Shown in pieces: positions 52,547 to 62,169 of a DNA stretch of 64,000 nucleotides. The position numbers and the translations under genes were made by a program. The stretch is from Halostagnicola larsenii XH-48. Its GTDB lineage: Archaea; Halobacteriota; Halobacteria; Halobacteriales; Natrialbaceae. The notes under the pieces were generated by a model, which was not told the DNA's origin, ran no database searches, and worked only from the letters and a program-made list of their open reading frames with translations. The stretch is from NCBI RefSeq assembly GCF_000517625.1, contig NZ_CP007055.1, positions 1,674,001 through 1,738,000 on the forward strand, written 5' to 3'. Numbering within the stretch: position 1 is the first letter of the stretch; every line of letters begins with the position of its first letter.

Positions 52547-54184
52547 TTAAAACCGCAGGCTTTCGATACCGGACCCGAAGAGGCCGACGAACAATCCGGT
52601 GACGAGCAGCGAGAGTCCGACCAGAAGCAGCAGGCTCTGGAACCAGTCGGACGCCAACGGTCCGACGTGCAGCCGTTCGAATCGCTGTCGAGCCGCGTCG
52701 GCCGCAGTTCCGACAGGATCCGGTAACGTGGCGAGGACTTCGAACGGCTCTTCGGTTTCCATCGCCCCGACGAGGATACTGAAGCCGAGGAAGATACAGA
52801 GACCGACTGGAGGGACGATCACGAGCGCGAGCCACTGGTTCGTAATCGCCGCTGACAGACCAATAATCGGGACCGTCGCGAGTGCGACGGTTACTGCCGC
52901 CCGCCCGAGTCGTGCATCCACGAGCGGATCGAAGCCGACGGCTCGAGCGCTCACAGCGTGAAAGACGGCCATCGACCCGTAACTGATACTCGTCGCGACG
53001 GCTGCACCGTATACCCCGTAGCGCGGAATCAAAAGGAGCGCCAATGCGACGTTGAGCAGTACGGCACCAGCCGTCGCCCCCACGGGGTATCGGAGTTGGT
53101 CACTGCTCTTCGATCCCGCGAGAATCGGTCGCGCAAGTGCGAATCCGAACGCACCTGGGAGCAACACCAGGAGGGGTCCGACTGCGGAAGTCGCCGCGGA
53201 GCCAAAGACGAGTGGGACAACGATGTCCGCCAACGCTGTCAGTCCGACCGCGATAACTGCGGTTAGCAAGAACGTATAGCGAGTCGTCTCCCCGATCAGC
53301 TGGGATAGCTTTCGGCGTCTGTTCTGGGACCACATCCCCGAGGTCGAACGGGCAAACACCACCTGTAACGCCAGCGGAACGAGCAACAGACTCTCCGCGA
53401 GTGTCAGCGCGATCCGATAGGTGCCGACGGCGGCGCTGTCCGTGAACCAATAGAGCAACACGATATCGATGTGATACAGGACTAGCAACAAGAACGCAAG
53501 CACGAGCGCCAGCGAATCGTCCGGAACCACCGTCTTCGCCGGATATCCAGAACCTGGCCGAGCGAACAACTCGGAGAGAGATAGTTGATCGTCGACGACG
53601 AGCAGTCCGACGACGGAGACGAGGATACTTGCGAGGAGATGGCCGGCAAGCGCCCCAAAAACGCCGAAGCCGAGCGCGGCCAGCGGGAGTGCGATCACCG
53701 CGAAACTGACCGCATCGAGTATCGAGAGTCGGTTAGCAGAGCGCTCGAGTCCGAGATCGGTGAGCGTCTGGATAGTGACGTCGCGAACCTGTATTGCGAC
53801 CACGAGCAGCGCGAGGACGAAGACGTATCCTGTCACCTCGTCGCCGAACGCCGCGCCGATGACACCGAAGTAAGCCGCAAGCGCGAGCAACACGGCACCC
53901 GCTATCGCGAGGGCGAGTGCGACCAGGAAGTGAAAGCCGATCCCCTGCGCGCTCGAGTTCGTCGGCTGTCGATCGGTTTCTGCGGCCGTCCGAACGCCGT
54001 CGGTAACGCCCGCGTTGACGAAGAACATGTAGAGCGCGAACACCGATAGCAAAAGCGAGTACTCGCCGAACGCCGAGGCGCCGAGGAACCTGAACAAAAG
54101 CGGCGTCGACACGGCGCTTAGAAGCAACACGACGACGGTCGCGCTACTGATCGAATCCGCGTCGCTCGCAGGATTCCCGTTCAC
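52547..54184 (-). CDS. Polysaccharide flippase (Wzx/MATE-like)
   Basis: 545 residues starting at GTG 54184. About 14 hydrophobic helices. SAVSTPLLFRFLGASAFGEY is the typical first-helix region of Wzx/RfbX flippases, and LVFGSAATSAVGPLLVLLPG and YGVYGAAVATSISYGSMAVF are the corresponding repeats. An additional ~100-residue C-terminal extension ends in a membrane helix. It would move lipid-linked oligosaccharide to the outer face. Convergent with the GT2 gene. Confidence 0.88.
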   Translation of the reverse strand: MNGNPASDADSISSATVVVLLLSAVSTPLLFRFLGASAFGEYSLLLSVFALYMFFVNAGVTDGVRTAAETDRQPTNSSAQGIGFHFLVALALAIAGAVLLALAAYFGVIGAAFGDEVTGYVFVLALLVVAIQVRDVTIQTLTDLGLERSANRLSILDAVSFAVIALPLAALGFGVFGALAGHLLASILVSVVGLLVVDDQLSLSELFARPGSGYPAKTVVPDDSLALVLAFLLLVLYHIDIVLLYWFTDSAAVGTYRIALTLAESLLLVPLALQVVFARSTSGMWSQNRRRKLSQLIGETTRYTFLLTAVIAVGLTALADIVVPLVFGSAATSAVGPLLVLLPGAFGFALARPILAGSKSSDQLRYPVGATAGAVLLNVALALLLIPRYGVYGAAVATSISYGSMAVFHAVSARAVGFDPLVDARLGRAAVTVALATVPIIGLSAAITNQWLALVIVPPVGLCIFLGFSILVGAMETEEPFEVLATLPDPVGTAADAARQRFERLHVGPLASDWFQSLLLLVGLSLLVTGLFVGLFGSGIESLRF

Positions 54185-54608
54185 GGCTCTACCCCTCGAA
54201 GAGTGATTCGATCGGTCGCCCCCACAACCGATACTCGATCAGATTCCGGAACAGACACAGTATCGGCTGGGGGTAAGTAGGGTCCGCCCCTTATTATACC
54301 CGGCATAAACGCCGTAACTGAGCGCATTGATAGCCTCGTTATGGCAGCGTTTGACAGGGATCGTGTCGGCCTGTCACCAACAGCGTTCGTGACTCCGGCG
54401 ATCACGAGCGGAGTGCAACATCCACATCGCAACGCCTCGAGAGCCTCGATCCGGGGAGTCCAGATGAGTCCGTGTCATCTGAAGTCTCGAGTGGCTCACC
54501 CGCCGCGACGATCTCGCGGCCGCGGGGATATCCGGCGTCTCGAGCGTCGAACCGGCGCTTAACTGACATATAAGTAGGTAGGGCGGGTTCGAAGGTTCGG
54601 GCGAGAAT
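54185..54608. other. Divergent promoter spacer
   Basis: 424 bases between the flippase and the next lipoprotein. ACATATAAG (54566-54574) lies about 35 bases before the ATG at 54609 and is its likely TATA box. No gene seen. Confidence 0.5.
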
Positions 54609-55667
54609 ATGGATTCTGAATCGAAACGTCGCCGCTTTCTCGGCGGACTCGCGGCCGGTGCCGTCTCGCTGACGGCCGGCTGTACCGATGCGTTAGATAC
54701 GGTTCGCCCGGGCGGAAACGAAAGCGACGACGGGTCGCCAGACGGCAAGAACGGGTCGGACGAGGGGAGCGAAAGCGCTCCGGATATCGACAGCGGTGCG
54801 GTGGTTTTCGTCTACGACGACGGCCCGATGGACGACTACGAGACGGCGTTTCCCGTTCATCAGGAGTTTGATGCGCCCGCAAGTGTGGGAATCGTCACGG
54901 AGTGGATAGGGCGAGAGGACTTCAACGGTGGCGACTGGATGGGCGAATCCGAACTCACGGAACTCGCCGATGCCGGCTGGGAGATCATGGCCCACACGAC
55001 CGGTCATACCGCGTTGGGGGAGTTCGAGCTCGTCGAGGATGTCGATCCGTCCGACACCCGAATATATCCCGAAAAGCGAAATCACGGCTTTCATCAGATC
55101 TACGACCTCGAAATCACCGATGGAGACGAAAGCGTCCGCCGAACCATCACCGGATCGTCCGAAGATGCGACGGGGCCATACATCGAGTTCGAGGAAGCAG
55201 TCGGGCAATCGTTCGCGGCCGGCGAAACCGTCGAACGCTACCCGGAAGATCTGATGAACCAGTTCCTCGGCGACTGCAAGGAGGACCTCGAGTCGATGGA
55301 CTTCGCGGTTGATACCCTCCTCGCTCCGTACGATATCGTCGACGAGTGGACCCTCGAGTTCGCGACGGAATACTACGATGGTATCGCGAACGTGAATCCG
55401 GGATCGATGCTCAATCCGAAAAACGAGTTCGATCCGTTCGATACGAATCGGAGCTACTTCGTCGAGTACACCAGCAGCGAGAACACAGAAGCACAGCTCG
55501 CGAACGTCGAGAAACAGGAAGCGATCGGCATCATCGGCGCGCACACGTTCAAAGAGGAAGTAACCGAATCGAACATCAGAGACACCCTCGAGTGGGTCGA
55601 AGACAGCGATCTCGAGGCCGTTACCTTCCGCGACGCGATCAGAGCGAACGCGGACGGTTCCGATTAG
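54609..55667 (+). CDS. Tat lipoprotein: polysaccharide deacetylase with intact metal motif
   Basis: 352 residues. RRRFLGG (residues 7-13) with lipobox TAGC, Cys25, is a Tat-lipoprotein signal; an acidic linker follows. The NodB-type domain has VFVYDDGPMDDY (Asp70, Asp71) and MAHTTGHTALGEF (His129, His133). It also has a ~70-residue beta-rich insertion (SVRRTITGSSEDATGPYIEF) before the last barrel strands. It likely de-N-acetylates an extracellular glycan. Convergent with beta-helix B. Confidence 0.83.
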   Translation: MDSESKRRRFLGGLAAGAVSLTAGCTDALDTVRPGGNESDDGSPDGKNGSDEGSESAPDIDSGAVVFVYDDGPMDDYETAFPVHQEFDAPASVGIVTEWIGREDFNGGDWMGESELTELADAGWEIMAHTTGHTALGEFELVEDVDPSDTRIYPEKRNHGFHQIYDLEITDGDESVRRTITGSSEDATGPYIEFEEAVGQSFAAGETVERYPEDLMNQFLGDCKEDLESMDFAVDTLLAPYDIVDEWTLEFATEYYDGIANVNPGSMLNPKNEFDPFDTNRSYFVEYTSSENTEAQLANVEKQEAIGIIGAHTFKEEVTESNIRDTLEWVEDSDLEAVTFRDAIRANADGSD

Positions 55668-55812
55668 CTGTCGATGTCGGTGGGCACTCAGTATAGTTCA
55701 TAGTTGATACGTTGTACTCCACGATGGGTGTTCGCGACAGCTACCGGCCGATATCCTGCTATTCGACATCCATCACAGTAACGACTGAATCTCTACTCCG
55801 CCGATGGTCGGC
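55668..55812. other. Short spacer between convergent genes
   Basis: 145 bases; no gene seen. Ends of the deacetylase and beta-helix B face each other. Confidence 0.4.
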
Positions 55813-57456
55813 CTACCACGTCTCGTTGTGCCAACTGCTGACCGACGAGGCTCCGAGGTCGTCGATTCCGTTGACGATCTGGTTGTACTGGATCGTCGGC
55901 TCCGACGCACTCGAGTAGAGGCGGGCTCCCTCGAGGCTATCGTCGTCGGAGACCATGACGGAGTTTCGAATGTGGTTGTTGTGACCCTGATCGATGTAGG
56001 GGTACTGACTCGCGTAGAACTCGCCCCGGTAGATCTCCGTATCGTTTCCGGTTATCATGATTCCGTTCCGGTTGACGTCCCCGCGACCGTGTTGATCGAC
56101 GACGAACGTACTGAACCGGCAGTTGTTTCGGCCACACCAGATACCGTCACGGAACCCACCCTCAGTTCCGGCGCGGCCCGATATGTTGACTCGTTCGACG
56201 AGAACCCGGTCGTCGCTATCCGAATCGCGTATCCAGATCGGGTAGCCGCCCGATGTCTCGTGGACGATATCGATGTTATCGATGTACGTGTAGCCGGCAT
56301 TTTCGGAGACGACGATCCCGTGGTTTACCTTATCGCCGCGCATTTCGATCGACGAGTTCTCGAAGTGCATATCGTCGCAGGTGTTCATCACCGATACGGC
56401 GTGACTGGTCGGTTGTGGCGCCGTTATCGAGATATCGACGTTATCAATGTGAACGCTCTCGCTGTTCTCGATACGAATGCCTCGCTGGCCCAAGCCGTAC
56501 TCCGGCTCCTCGTCGACTTCGATCGTCACGTTCTTGATTTCGCTGTCGGTGCCACCGAGCCGGAGGCTCGCGGTACCGTTGTTTCGATACGTCCCCCCGT
56601 CGACGACGATTCTCCCGCTCTCGCCGGATGCGTACAGTCCGGTGCTCGGGAAGCCATCGAGTTCGCAGTCTTTGAACTCGAGGTATCCCTGATTCATGTT
56701 CGCCTCGATCCCGATCGGACCTTTCCAGGTGTTCGCCGCGTTCGGCGTGTAGTCGCCGTAGAGACCGCCATCGGGAGCACGGAACCGTTCGACGATTCCT
56801 TCGCCGTCCGGGTCCGAAATCCCGAACAGGGCCGGACCCCACGTCCCGCTGTCGTGTTGGCCGTGGATTGTAATATCGCGCACTTCGAAACTGTCGGTGA
56901 CGTTCGTACCGATCACTCGAATACCCGTATCAGGTGCGGTCTGGTCGATATCGAAACCCTCGAACCGGAGGCGTTTTCCGGGGTTGAGGTACGTTCCAAG
57001 TCGGAAAAGACGGAACTGCGGTCCATCAAAATCGTAGAAGTTCGCCGGGACGATCGTCGCGTCGTGACCGAAAAACCCGATATTGTCGTAGTTCGTACAT
57101 CGGAACTGCTCGTCCATGTAGTACTCCCCCTCCGGAAACTCGAACGCGGTGTTGTCCGCTCGAATGCGCTCGAGGACTGGCGTGATCGACTCCGATCCGG
57201 TCGGATCCGCTCCGGCATCGACGACGTTTACGACGTTCTCGTATCCCCCGTGGAATGCGCTCGCGGATCCACTTGCCGCTGTTAGTGCTCCGAGAGAAGC
57301 GATGCCTGCCACCGCAGTACCGCGAAGGAACGAACGCCTGGATCGGCTCGATTGAGTTTCCTGTGCAATTGACTCCGTACCGTCAGTATGTGAAGTTGAG
57401 GTTTGGGTCGATGATTTTTCGTGGTTCGAATTCTGGTAACCGCTTCGTTTCGGCAT
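55813..57456 (-). CDS. Tat-exported right-handed beta-helix protein (paralogue B)
   Basis: 547 residues. A long Ser/Thr-rich N-terminus precedes SRRSFLRGTAVAGIASLGAL, a Tat signal at about residues 39-58. The mature part matches paralogue A: VDAGADPTGSESITPVLERI, RLFRLGTYLNPGKRLRFEGF, HDSGTWGPALFGISDPDGEG, DGGLYGDYTPNAANTWKGP. Later rungs (IDNVDI, HFENSSIEMRG) continue the helix. Beta-helix rungs, a secreted location, and neighbouring deacetylase suggest processing of an acidic surface polysaccharide (epimerase or lyase). The true start could be an internal ATG closer to the signal. Confidence 0.85.
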   Translation of the reverse strand: MPKRSGYQNSNHEKSSTQTSTSHTDGTESIAQETQSSRSRRSFLRGTAVAGIASLGALTAASGSASAFHGGYENVVNVVDAGADPTGSESITPVLERIRADNTAFEFPEGEYYMDEQFRCTNYDNIGFFGHDATIVPANFYDFDGPQFRLFRLGTYLNPGKRLRFEGFDIDQTAPDTGIRVIGTNVTDSFEVRDITIHGQHDSGTWGPALFGISDPDGEGIVERFRAPDGGLYGDYTPNAANTWKGPIGIEANMNQGYLEFKDCELDGFPSTGLYASGESGRIVVDGGTYRNNGTASLRLGGTDSEIKNVTIEVDEEPEYGLGQRGIRIENSESVHIDNVDISITAPQPTSHAVSVMNTCDDMHFENSSIEMRGDKVNHGIVVSENAGYTYIDNIDIVHETSGGYPIWIRDSDSDDRVLVERVNISGRAGTEGGFRDGIWCGRNNCRFSTFVVDQHGRGDVNRNGIMITGNDTEIYRGEFYASQYPYIDQGHNNHIRNSVMVSDDDSLEGARLYSSASEPTIQYNQIVNGIDDLGASSVSSWHNETW

Positions 57457-57886
57457 TGATGTTCACTTTAACAAGAGTAATAGTGGACCCCAGTATCTGT
57501 GGATTCGGATATCCAGCGTTTAAGTACTTCATTCTCGTTCGTTGAAGTGATGGGGCTGACAGTCGTGCTGTATGAAACAGTTTGTCAAACCGAAATCCGA
57601 TAATTAATCCGGTGTTTACTTCGTGTAACTGCCTCTCACGTTGATTGATACCGTGGCCAGCTACTGGAACCGATTGTCTCAGCGCTCTCGCTATCGCGAC
57701 GGTAGCTTTTTTCCGTACCAAAGGGTCTAAGTATCGAATCGGATTCGCCGATAGCTATGGAATACGGGTGAGTGGTACGTTTTCCGCAGGCGAGTCAGGG
57801 CAGACGCGCCCGTCCACTGATCGGGTGGTCTAAATGTGAAACCGACAAACCTCCCGAGGTTGCAGTCGCAGGATTATATGGGACTG
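57457..57886. other. Spacer, no gene seen
   Basis: 430 bases. It must contain the promoter of beta-helix B (reading leftward from about 57,500, with TTAACAAG near 57471-57478). Basic frames here are not convincing. Confidence 0.45.
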
Positions 57887-58549
57887 TTAATCGTACTGAC
57901 GCGGTGTCTTCTCGCCTTCGAGGATTACGCTGAGCAACTGAGCGACTGCACGCCGTAGGCGCTGTGAAACGGCAGAATTAGAGATTCCAAGTTGCTCGGC
58001 GAGGTGATCCTGCGACACGGTGCGTGGAATATTGTAATAGCCCGCGAAGTAGGCCATCGAAAGGATTTCACGCTGTTCTTCGGTGAGGAGGTATGATTCT
58101 TCGGCGGACGCTGTCGATTCGTGCAACTGCGTTATCCAGAACGAGATATCGTTCTCTCGGCAGTAATTTTGAAAATCCGCCAGCGTGTCCCGGTCAGGGA
58201 GGTGGATTCGAACGATCCAGCCAGGATCGCCGCTGACGATCGAAAAGACGTAAATACCGCACTTGATACACTGATCGGGAACGATTTCACGTTCCGTATT
58301 GGCTGTCACGCGGTAGATCGCTTGGTTCTCGAACGTCGCAACGCGGTCGGCAGACGAGACGGTTTCGTCTGCTGCCATCGTTTCTTTGATCGCCGCGTAG
58401 TCCTCGGCGAACAAGGAGACGAAGTATACCTCCTCTCCATCGACGACGGTAGCATACTTGTACGTAATCGTGACCTCGGGATGCCGTTTTATCGTTGGCA
58501 CTAACAGAAGGTCATCGTGGACGACATGAACTTCTGAAATAAATCCCAT
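57887..58549 (-). CDS. Bacterio-opsin-activator (Bat)-type HTH regulator
   Basis: 220 residues. An N-terminal sensor-like domain (MGFISEVHVVHDDLLLVPTI, then VTANTEREIVPDQCIKCGIY) precedes a C-terminal HTH_10 domain (LLTEEQREILSMAYFAGYYN, IPRTVSQDHLAEQLGISNSA, VSQRLRRAVAQL). Bat-type regulators control various haloarchaeal genes; ligands are unknown. It lies between the beta-helix gene and the AlkP-family gene, on the same strand as both. Confidence 0.88.
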   Translation of the reverse strand: MGFISEVHVVHDDLLLVPTIKRHPEVTITYKYATVVDGEEVYFVSLFAEDYAAIKETMAADETVSSADRVATFENQAIYRVTANTEREIVPDQCIKCGIYVFSIVSGDPGWIVRIHLPDRDTLADFQNYCRENDISFWITQLHESTASAEESYLLTEEQREILSMAYFAGYYNIPRTVSQDHLAEQLGISNSAVSQRLRRAVAQLLSVILEGEKTPRQYD

Positions 58550-58646
58550 TCAGATCCCTGCCCGGTTCGGTCTCTCCATTGGTCGGACATATCTATAGAC
58601 GGTATAACACAGTTTCAGTTCGCGAAAATGGCGAGCTTTTCGGGTG

Positions 58647-60326
58647 TTAGTCCATATACCCGAGGTCCGCGAGTCGCTCCGTTACGTCCTCGTTCGCTTC
58701 AGGTTGTTCCCGGGATTCGCTTTCCGAGTACGCGGGATAGGTGACTGGATCGACCGAATCGACGACCGGCACAACCTCGCCGTCCATTCGATCGCTGTAG
58801 GGGACGCCCATCGCCGCTAAAACCGTCGGCGCGACATCATAGAGATGCGCCCGATCGATGGTCGCCTCCTCGTCGATCCCCGCACCGGCCGCAGCAAAGA
58901 TACCGTCGATCTTGTGATTCCAGGGCTCGACCGGGCCGAAGTAGCCATCGCCTCCCAGTTGTTCGGTCAACGCGTGCTCGAAGTCCGCCGGTATTGTGAC
59001 GATGTCGACCGTCTCTTCGACGCACTCGCCGTGGAAGTACTCCTCTCGAGGCTCGACTGTCTCGAACACCGGTTCTCCCTCGGGCGTCTCGACTGCCTCG
59101 AGATCTCGGATGAGTTCATCCCGAACCGCTTCGTACTCCTCGGGCGGAACGACGCCGTCCGGTTCGCGACCCTCGAGATTGATCCGGACGCCGAGCTCGG
59201 TGCGAGCCCGGAGGTAGGCTTTCGACTCGGCGAAATCAACCTGCTCGTTCGCCGTCCGAGAGACGCCGCCGGGCGCGTATTTGATCGCGATATCCGCGAG
59301 TCCGACCCGTTCTAACGCTTCTCTGATGCGGTTGGCGGTAACGCCGAACTGGGCGGCGATTGATGCTGCGCGGGCGGTTGCACCGGGTTCCCACGTTTCG
59401 ACTTCTTCGCCTTCACGGAGTCTCCGTCGCATCGGCGTCCAGGAGGGCATTCCTTTCCCACCTATCATCGTCTCGATGTAGCCCTGATCCCGGAGGTACT
59501 CGTTGACTCGGAATTCATGGCCCTCGTACGGACCCATGCCATGATCACTCACGAGGAAGATACGATCCGGATCACAGGCCTCGAGCGTTTTTGCGATCTG
59601 CTTGTCGGTCTCTTCATAGACAGCGTCGACTTTCTCCTGTTCGCCTTCGAACTCGTGAAAGACCGTATCCGTCTTCTGGAACTGGAGGAAGCCAAATTCG
59701 GGTTCGAACTCGTCGACGAGGTATCGAAACGCCGCCCCTCGCATTTCGACGAGATTCAGGTACTCGCCGATCTTTTCGCGTTCCGAAACCGTCTCATCGT
59801 CGCGGGTGTAGCTCGGATATACTCGATAGTCGCCGATCGCTTCGCGGACATCATCGAGCAATCCCGCTGGGTGACACGGCGGATTTTCCGGACCCAAAAA
59901 CCCTGGAATTACCGCGCCGTTGAACTCGTCCGGTGGGTGGGTAACCGGCGCGTTGACGATAACGCTCGAGTGGCCGTGTCGATCCAGCAAATCCCAGATC
60001 GAATGTTCGCGAACGTCTTCGTTGCTCGAGACGTGGTAGTCGTAGCCGTCGTAGCCGACGAACCCGACGACCCCGTGCTGACCGGGGTTGACGCCGGTGT
60101 AGATCGACGGCCACGCGCTCGGCGTCCACGGCGGGATCTGGGACTCGAGCGGCGCCCGAACGCCGTCGGTACAGAGTCGGTCGATAGTCGGAATGAGCCC
60201 CGCCTCCGAAAGTCGATCGAAGACGGGGATACAGCCGGCGTCGATACCAATGAGTAGCGTGTCCAGGCCGTTCGACTCGGTTATCGCGGTCGATGCAGCA
60301 TCGTCTTGGTGTCTCTCTCCGGTCAT
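58647..60326 (-). CDS. Alkaline-phosphatase-superfamily phosphohydrolase (type I phosphodiesterase)
   Basis: 559 residues from ATG 60326 (MTGERHQDD). An earlier in-frame start exists (60389). LLIGIDAGCIPVFDRLSEAG carries the first metal Asp, PPWTPSAWPSIYTGVNPGQH the nucleophile Thr/Ser, FLVSDHGMGPYEGHEF the next metal ligands, and DRAHLYDVAPTVLAAMGVPY the last. Members hydrolyse nucleotide sugars, phosphodiesters or add/remove phosphate groups on glycans. In a glycan locus it may act on phosphorylated sugar or lipid. Substrate not assignable. Confidence 0.85.
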   Translation of the reverse strand: MTGERHQDDAASTAITESNGLDTLLIGIDAGCIPVFDRLSEAGLIPTIDRLCTDGVRAPLESQIPPWTPSAWPSIYTGVNPGQHGVVGFVGYDGYDYHVSSNEDVREHSIWDLLDRHGHSSVIVNAPVTHPPDEFNGAVIPGFLGPENPPCHPAGLLDDVREAIGDYRVYPSYTRDDETVSEREKIGEYLNLVEMRGAAFRYLVDEFEPEFGFLQFQKTDTVFHEFEGEQEKVDAVYEETDKQIAKTLEACDPDRIFLVSDHGMGPYEGHEFRVNEYLRDQGYIETMIGGKGMPSWTPMRRRLREGEEVETWEPGATARAASIAAQFGVTANRIREALERVGLADIAIKYAPGGVSRTANEQVDFAESKAYLRARTELGVRINLEGREPDGVVPPEEYEAVRDELIRDLEAVETPEGEPVFETVEPREEYFHGECVEETVDIVTIPADFEHALTEQLGGDGYFGPVEPWNHKIDGIFAAAGAGIDEEATIDRAHLYDVAPTVLAAMGVPYSDRMDGEVVPVVDSVDPVTYPAYSESESREQPEANEDVTERLADLGYMD

Positions 60327-60626
60327 ATTTCCTTCATGTTTTGCCCACAGTGGCTTCGCCCCGTTGCCGTTACGAGATACGGGACTCAATTCGAAGTACC
60401 GTCTCAGTTCGGGACTGGGGGTCGAATTACTTCATTATCTCTCCGTTAAACGCGCTACTGGGCGTCGTGCCGGCCTACTGACAACGGATCGGCGTCGGTC
60501 GCTGGACGGCCACGGAAGCGATCCGCGTCAGGGATCGAAGTCAACGGAATCGTCGAAGACTCGACAACACAAACTCGACAATACGAGTCACTGACACGAA
60601 CGCGTTCGACAACCAACCCACGGTGC
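60327..60626. other. Spacer between the AlkP-family gene and glmM
   Basis: 300 bases. The word CTCGACAA recurs around 60562-60578 but no longer repeat is seen. It should carry the promoter of the 58647 gene (reading leftward). Confidence 0.4.
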
Positions 60627-61979
60627 TCAGCAGGCGGTTTCCTCGAGTCGTCCGCGCGAGGCGATTGATTCCTCGACGAGTTCGACCGCCTCGTCGAACA
60701 GCTGTCGTGCTCGAGCGTCAGTTCGGGCCTCGGCAGTCACCCGAACGAGCGGTTCCGTCCCGCTAGCTCGGATGAGAATCCAGCCGTCGCCGCTGTCGAT
60801 GTAGACGCCGTCGAGCGTGTCGACGTCGTCGTACCGGTCGAGTACGCGTTCGCGAACGCGGTCCATCGCGGCGTTCTTCTGTGCGACTTCGATCGAGGTT
60901 CGCTGGATGGGATACGTTTCGATTTCGTCGACGAGACCGGACAACGTTCCGCGATTGGTGACGAACTCCACGAGTTTGCAGGCCGCGAGCGGCCCGTCCG
61001 GGCACAGGACCTCGTCCGGCCAGATCCAGGCACCGCTCGGTTCGCCGCCGAAAACCACGTCGTCTCGAGTCGTTCGGTCGGCGACGAACACGTCACCGAC
61101 TCGCGTTCTGGTTACCGACGCGCCGACGGGCTCGAGCGCGTCGTCGACGGCCAAACTCGTGTCGACGGGGGCGGCGACGAGCGCATCGTCGGCTGGCTCG
61201 GCGGCCTGCCGAGCGAAGAGGGCCAACAGGACGTCTTTGGGGACGAACGAGCCCGTCTCGTCGACGGCGACCATTCGATCCGCGTCGCCGTCGTGGGCGA
61301 TTCCGATCCGTGCATCTGACGCCTCGACGAGCGCTGAGAGCGTCGAGAGGGTCTCCCGTGTCGGTTCGCTCGGGCGACCGGGAAAGCACCCGTCTTGCTG
61401 GCCGTTGAGCGTCTCGACGGTACAGCCCGCCGTCGTGAGCACTCGGGCGGTGATCGCGCCAGTTCCGTTGCCGACGTCGACGACGACGCTCGGCGGGTCC
61501 TCGATCGAAACGCTCTCGAGGAGCGCCGAGGCGTGACGATCGAGGACATCCTCGACGCGTTCGCTCGAGCCGTATCCGTCCCATCCGTGGATGTCGTAGT
61601 TCTCCTTCTTCACTCGGTCCGAAACCGCCGCGCACTGGTCGGGGTCGAACGCGGAGCCGTCGGCCGACCAGAGTTTGATGCCGTTGTCCGTCTTCGGGTT
61701 GTGCGAGGCCGTGACGACGACGCCGGCGTCCGCCTCGAGCCAGCCGACCGCTCTCGCGATCGTCGGCGTCGGAGCAACGCCGACCTCGAGGACGTCCGTC
61801 CCGCACTCTCGAAGCCCCGCAGTGATCGCCTCGAGGAGCACGTCTCCGCTCTCTCGAACGTCCCGCCCGACGACGACGCGGTCGTACCCTTCCGAGGCGA
61901 CGGCGCGGCCGACGGCCAGCGCGAGATCGGCTGTGACATCGTCTCCAACGACTCCTCGAAGCCCGCTCGTTCCGAACAT
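60627..61979 (-). CDS. glmM: Phosphoglucosamine mutase / phosphohexomutase
   Basis: 450 residues. MFGTSGLRGVVGDDVTADLA is the N-terminal phosphate-binding start, VVVTASHNPKTDNGIKLW the catalytic phosphoserine loop (near residue 92), GIAHDGDADRMVAVDETGSF the metal loop (near residue 230), GGEPSGAWIWPDEVLCPDG the sugar-binding loop, and ILIRASGTEPLVRVTAEA the phosphate loop. It converts glucosamine-6-P to glucosamine-1-P (or mannose phosphates). With glmS and the next gene it completes the UDP-GlcNAc route. Confidence 0.93.
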   Translation of the reverse strand: MFGTSGLRGVVGDDVTADLALAVGRAVASEGYDRVVVGRDVRESGDVLLEAITAGLRECGTDVLEVGVAPTPTIARAVGWLEADAGVVVTASHNPKTDNGIKLWSADGSAFDPDQCAAVSDRVKKENYDIHGWDGYGSSERVEDVLDRHASALLESVSIEDPPSVVVDVGNGTGAITARVLTTAGCTVETLNGQQDGCFPGRPSEPTRETLSTLSALVEASDARIGIAHDGDADRMVAVDETGSFVPKDVLLALFARQAAEPADDALVAAPVDTSLAVDDALEPVGASVTRTRVGDVFVADRTTRDDVVFGGEPSGAWIWPDEVLCPDGPLAACKLVEFVTNRGTLSGLVDEIETYPIQRTSIEVAQKNAAMDRVRERVLDRYDDVDTLDGVYIDSGDGWILIRASGTEPLVRVTAEARTDARARQLFDEAVELVEESIASRGRLEETAC

Positions 61980-62169
61980 GGCGTGGTCGTTCGTCTATCG
62001 GCGGTTTACTATGGAGTTGCTAAGCAGAGACGTGAACCTGCGAATACGGCCATCTCAACGGCCCCACGTTGTTCTCAAGAGTGCGTCTCGTGTTCTTTAT
62101 GCCGACTACACGTGCTCTGGGACGGTCGACGGCCAATTACCGTCGTACTCTGAGACGGTCGACTGCTCG
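61980..62169. other. Spacer before the GlmU-like gene
   Basis: 190 bases between minus-strand genes. The glmM promoter lies here (reading leftward from about 62020). No gene seen. Confidence 0.4.
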
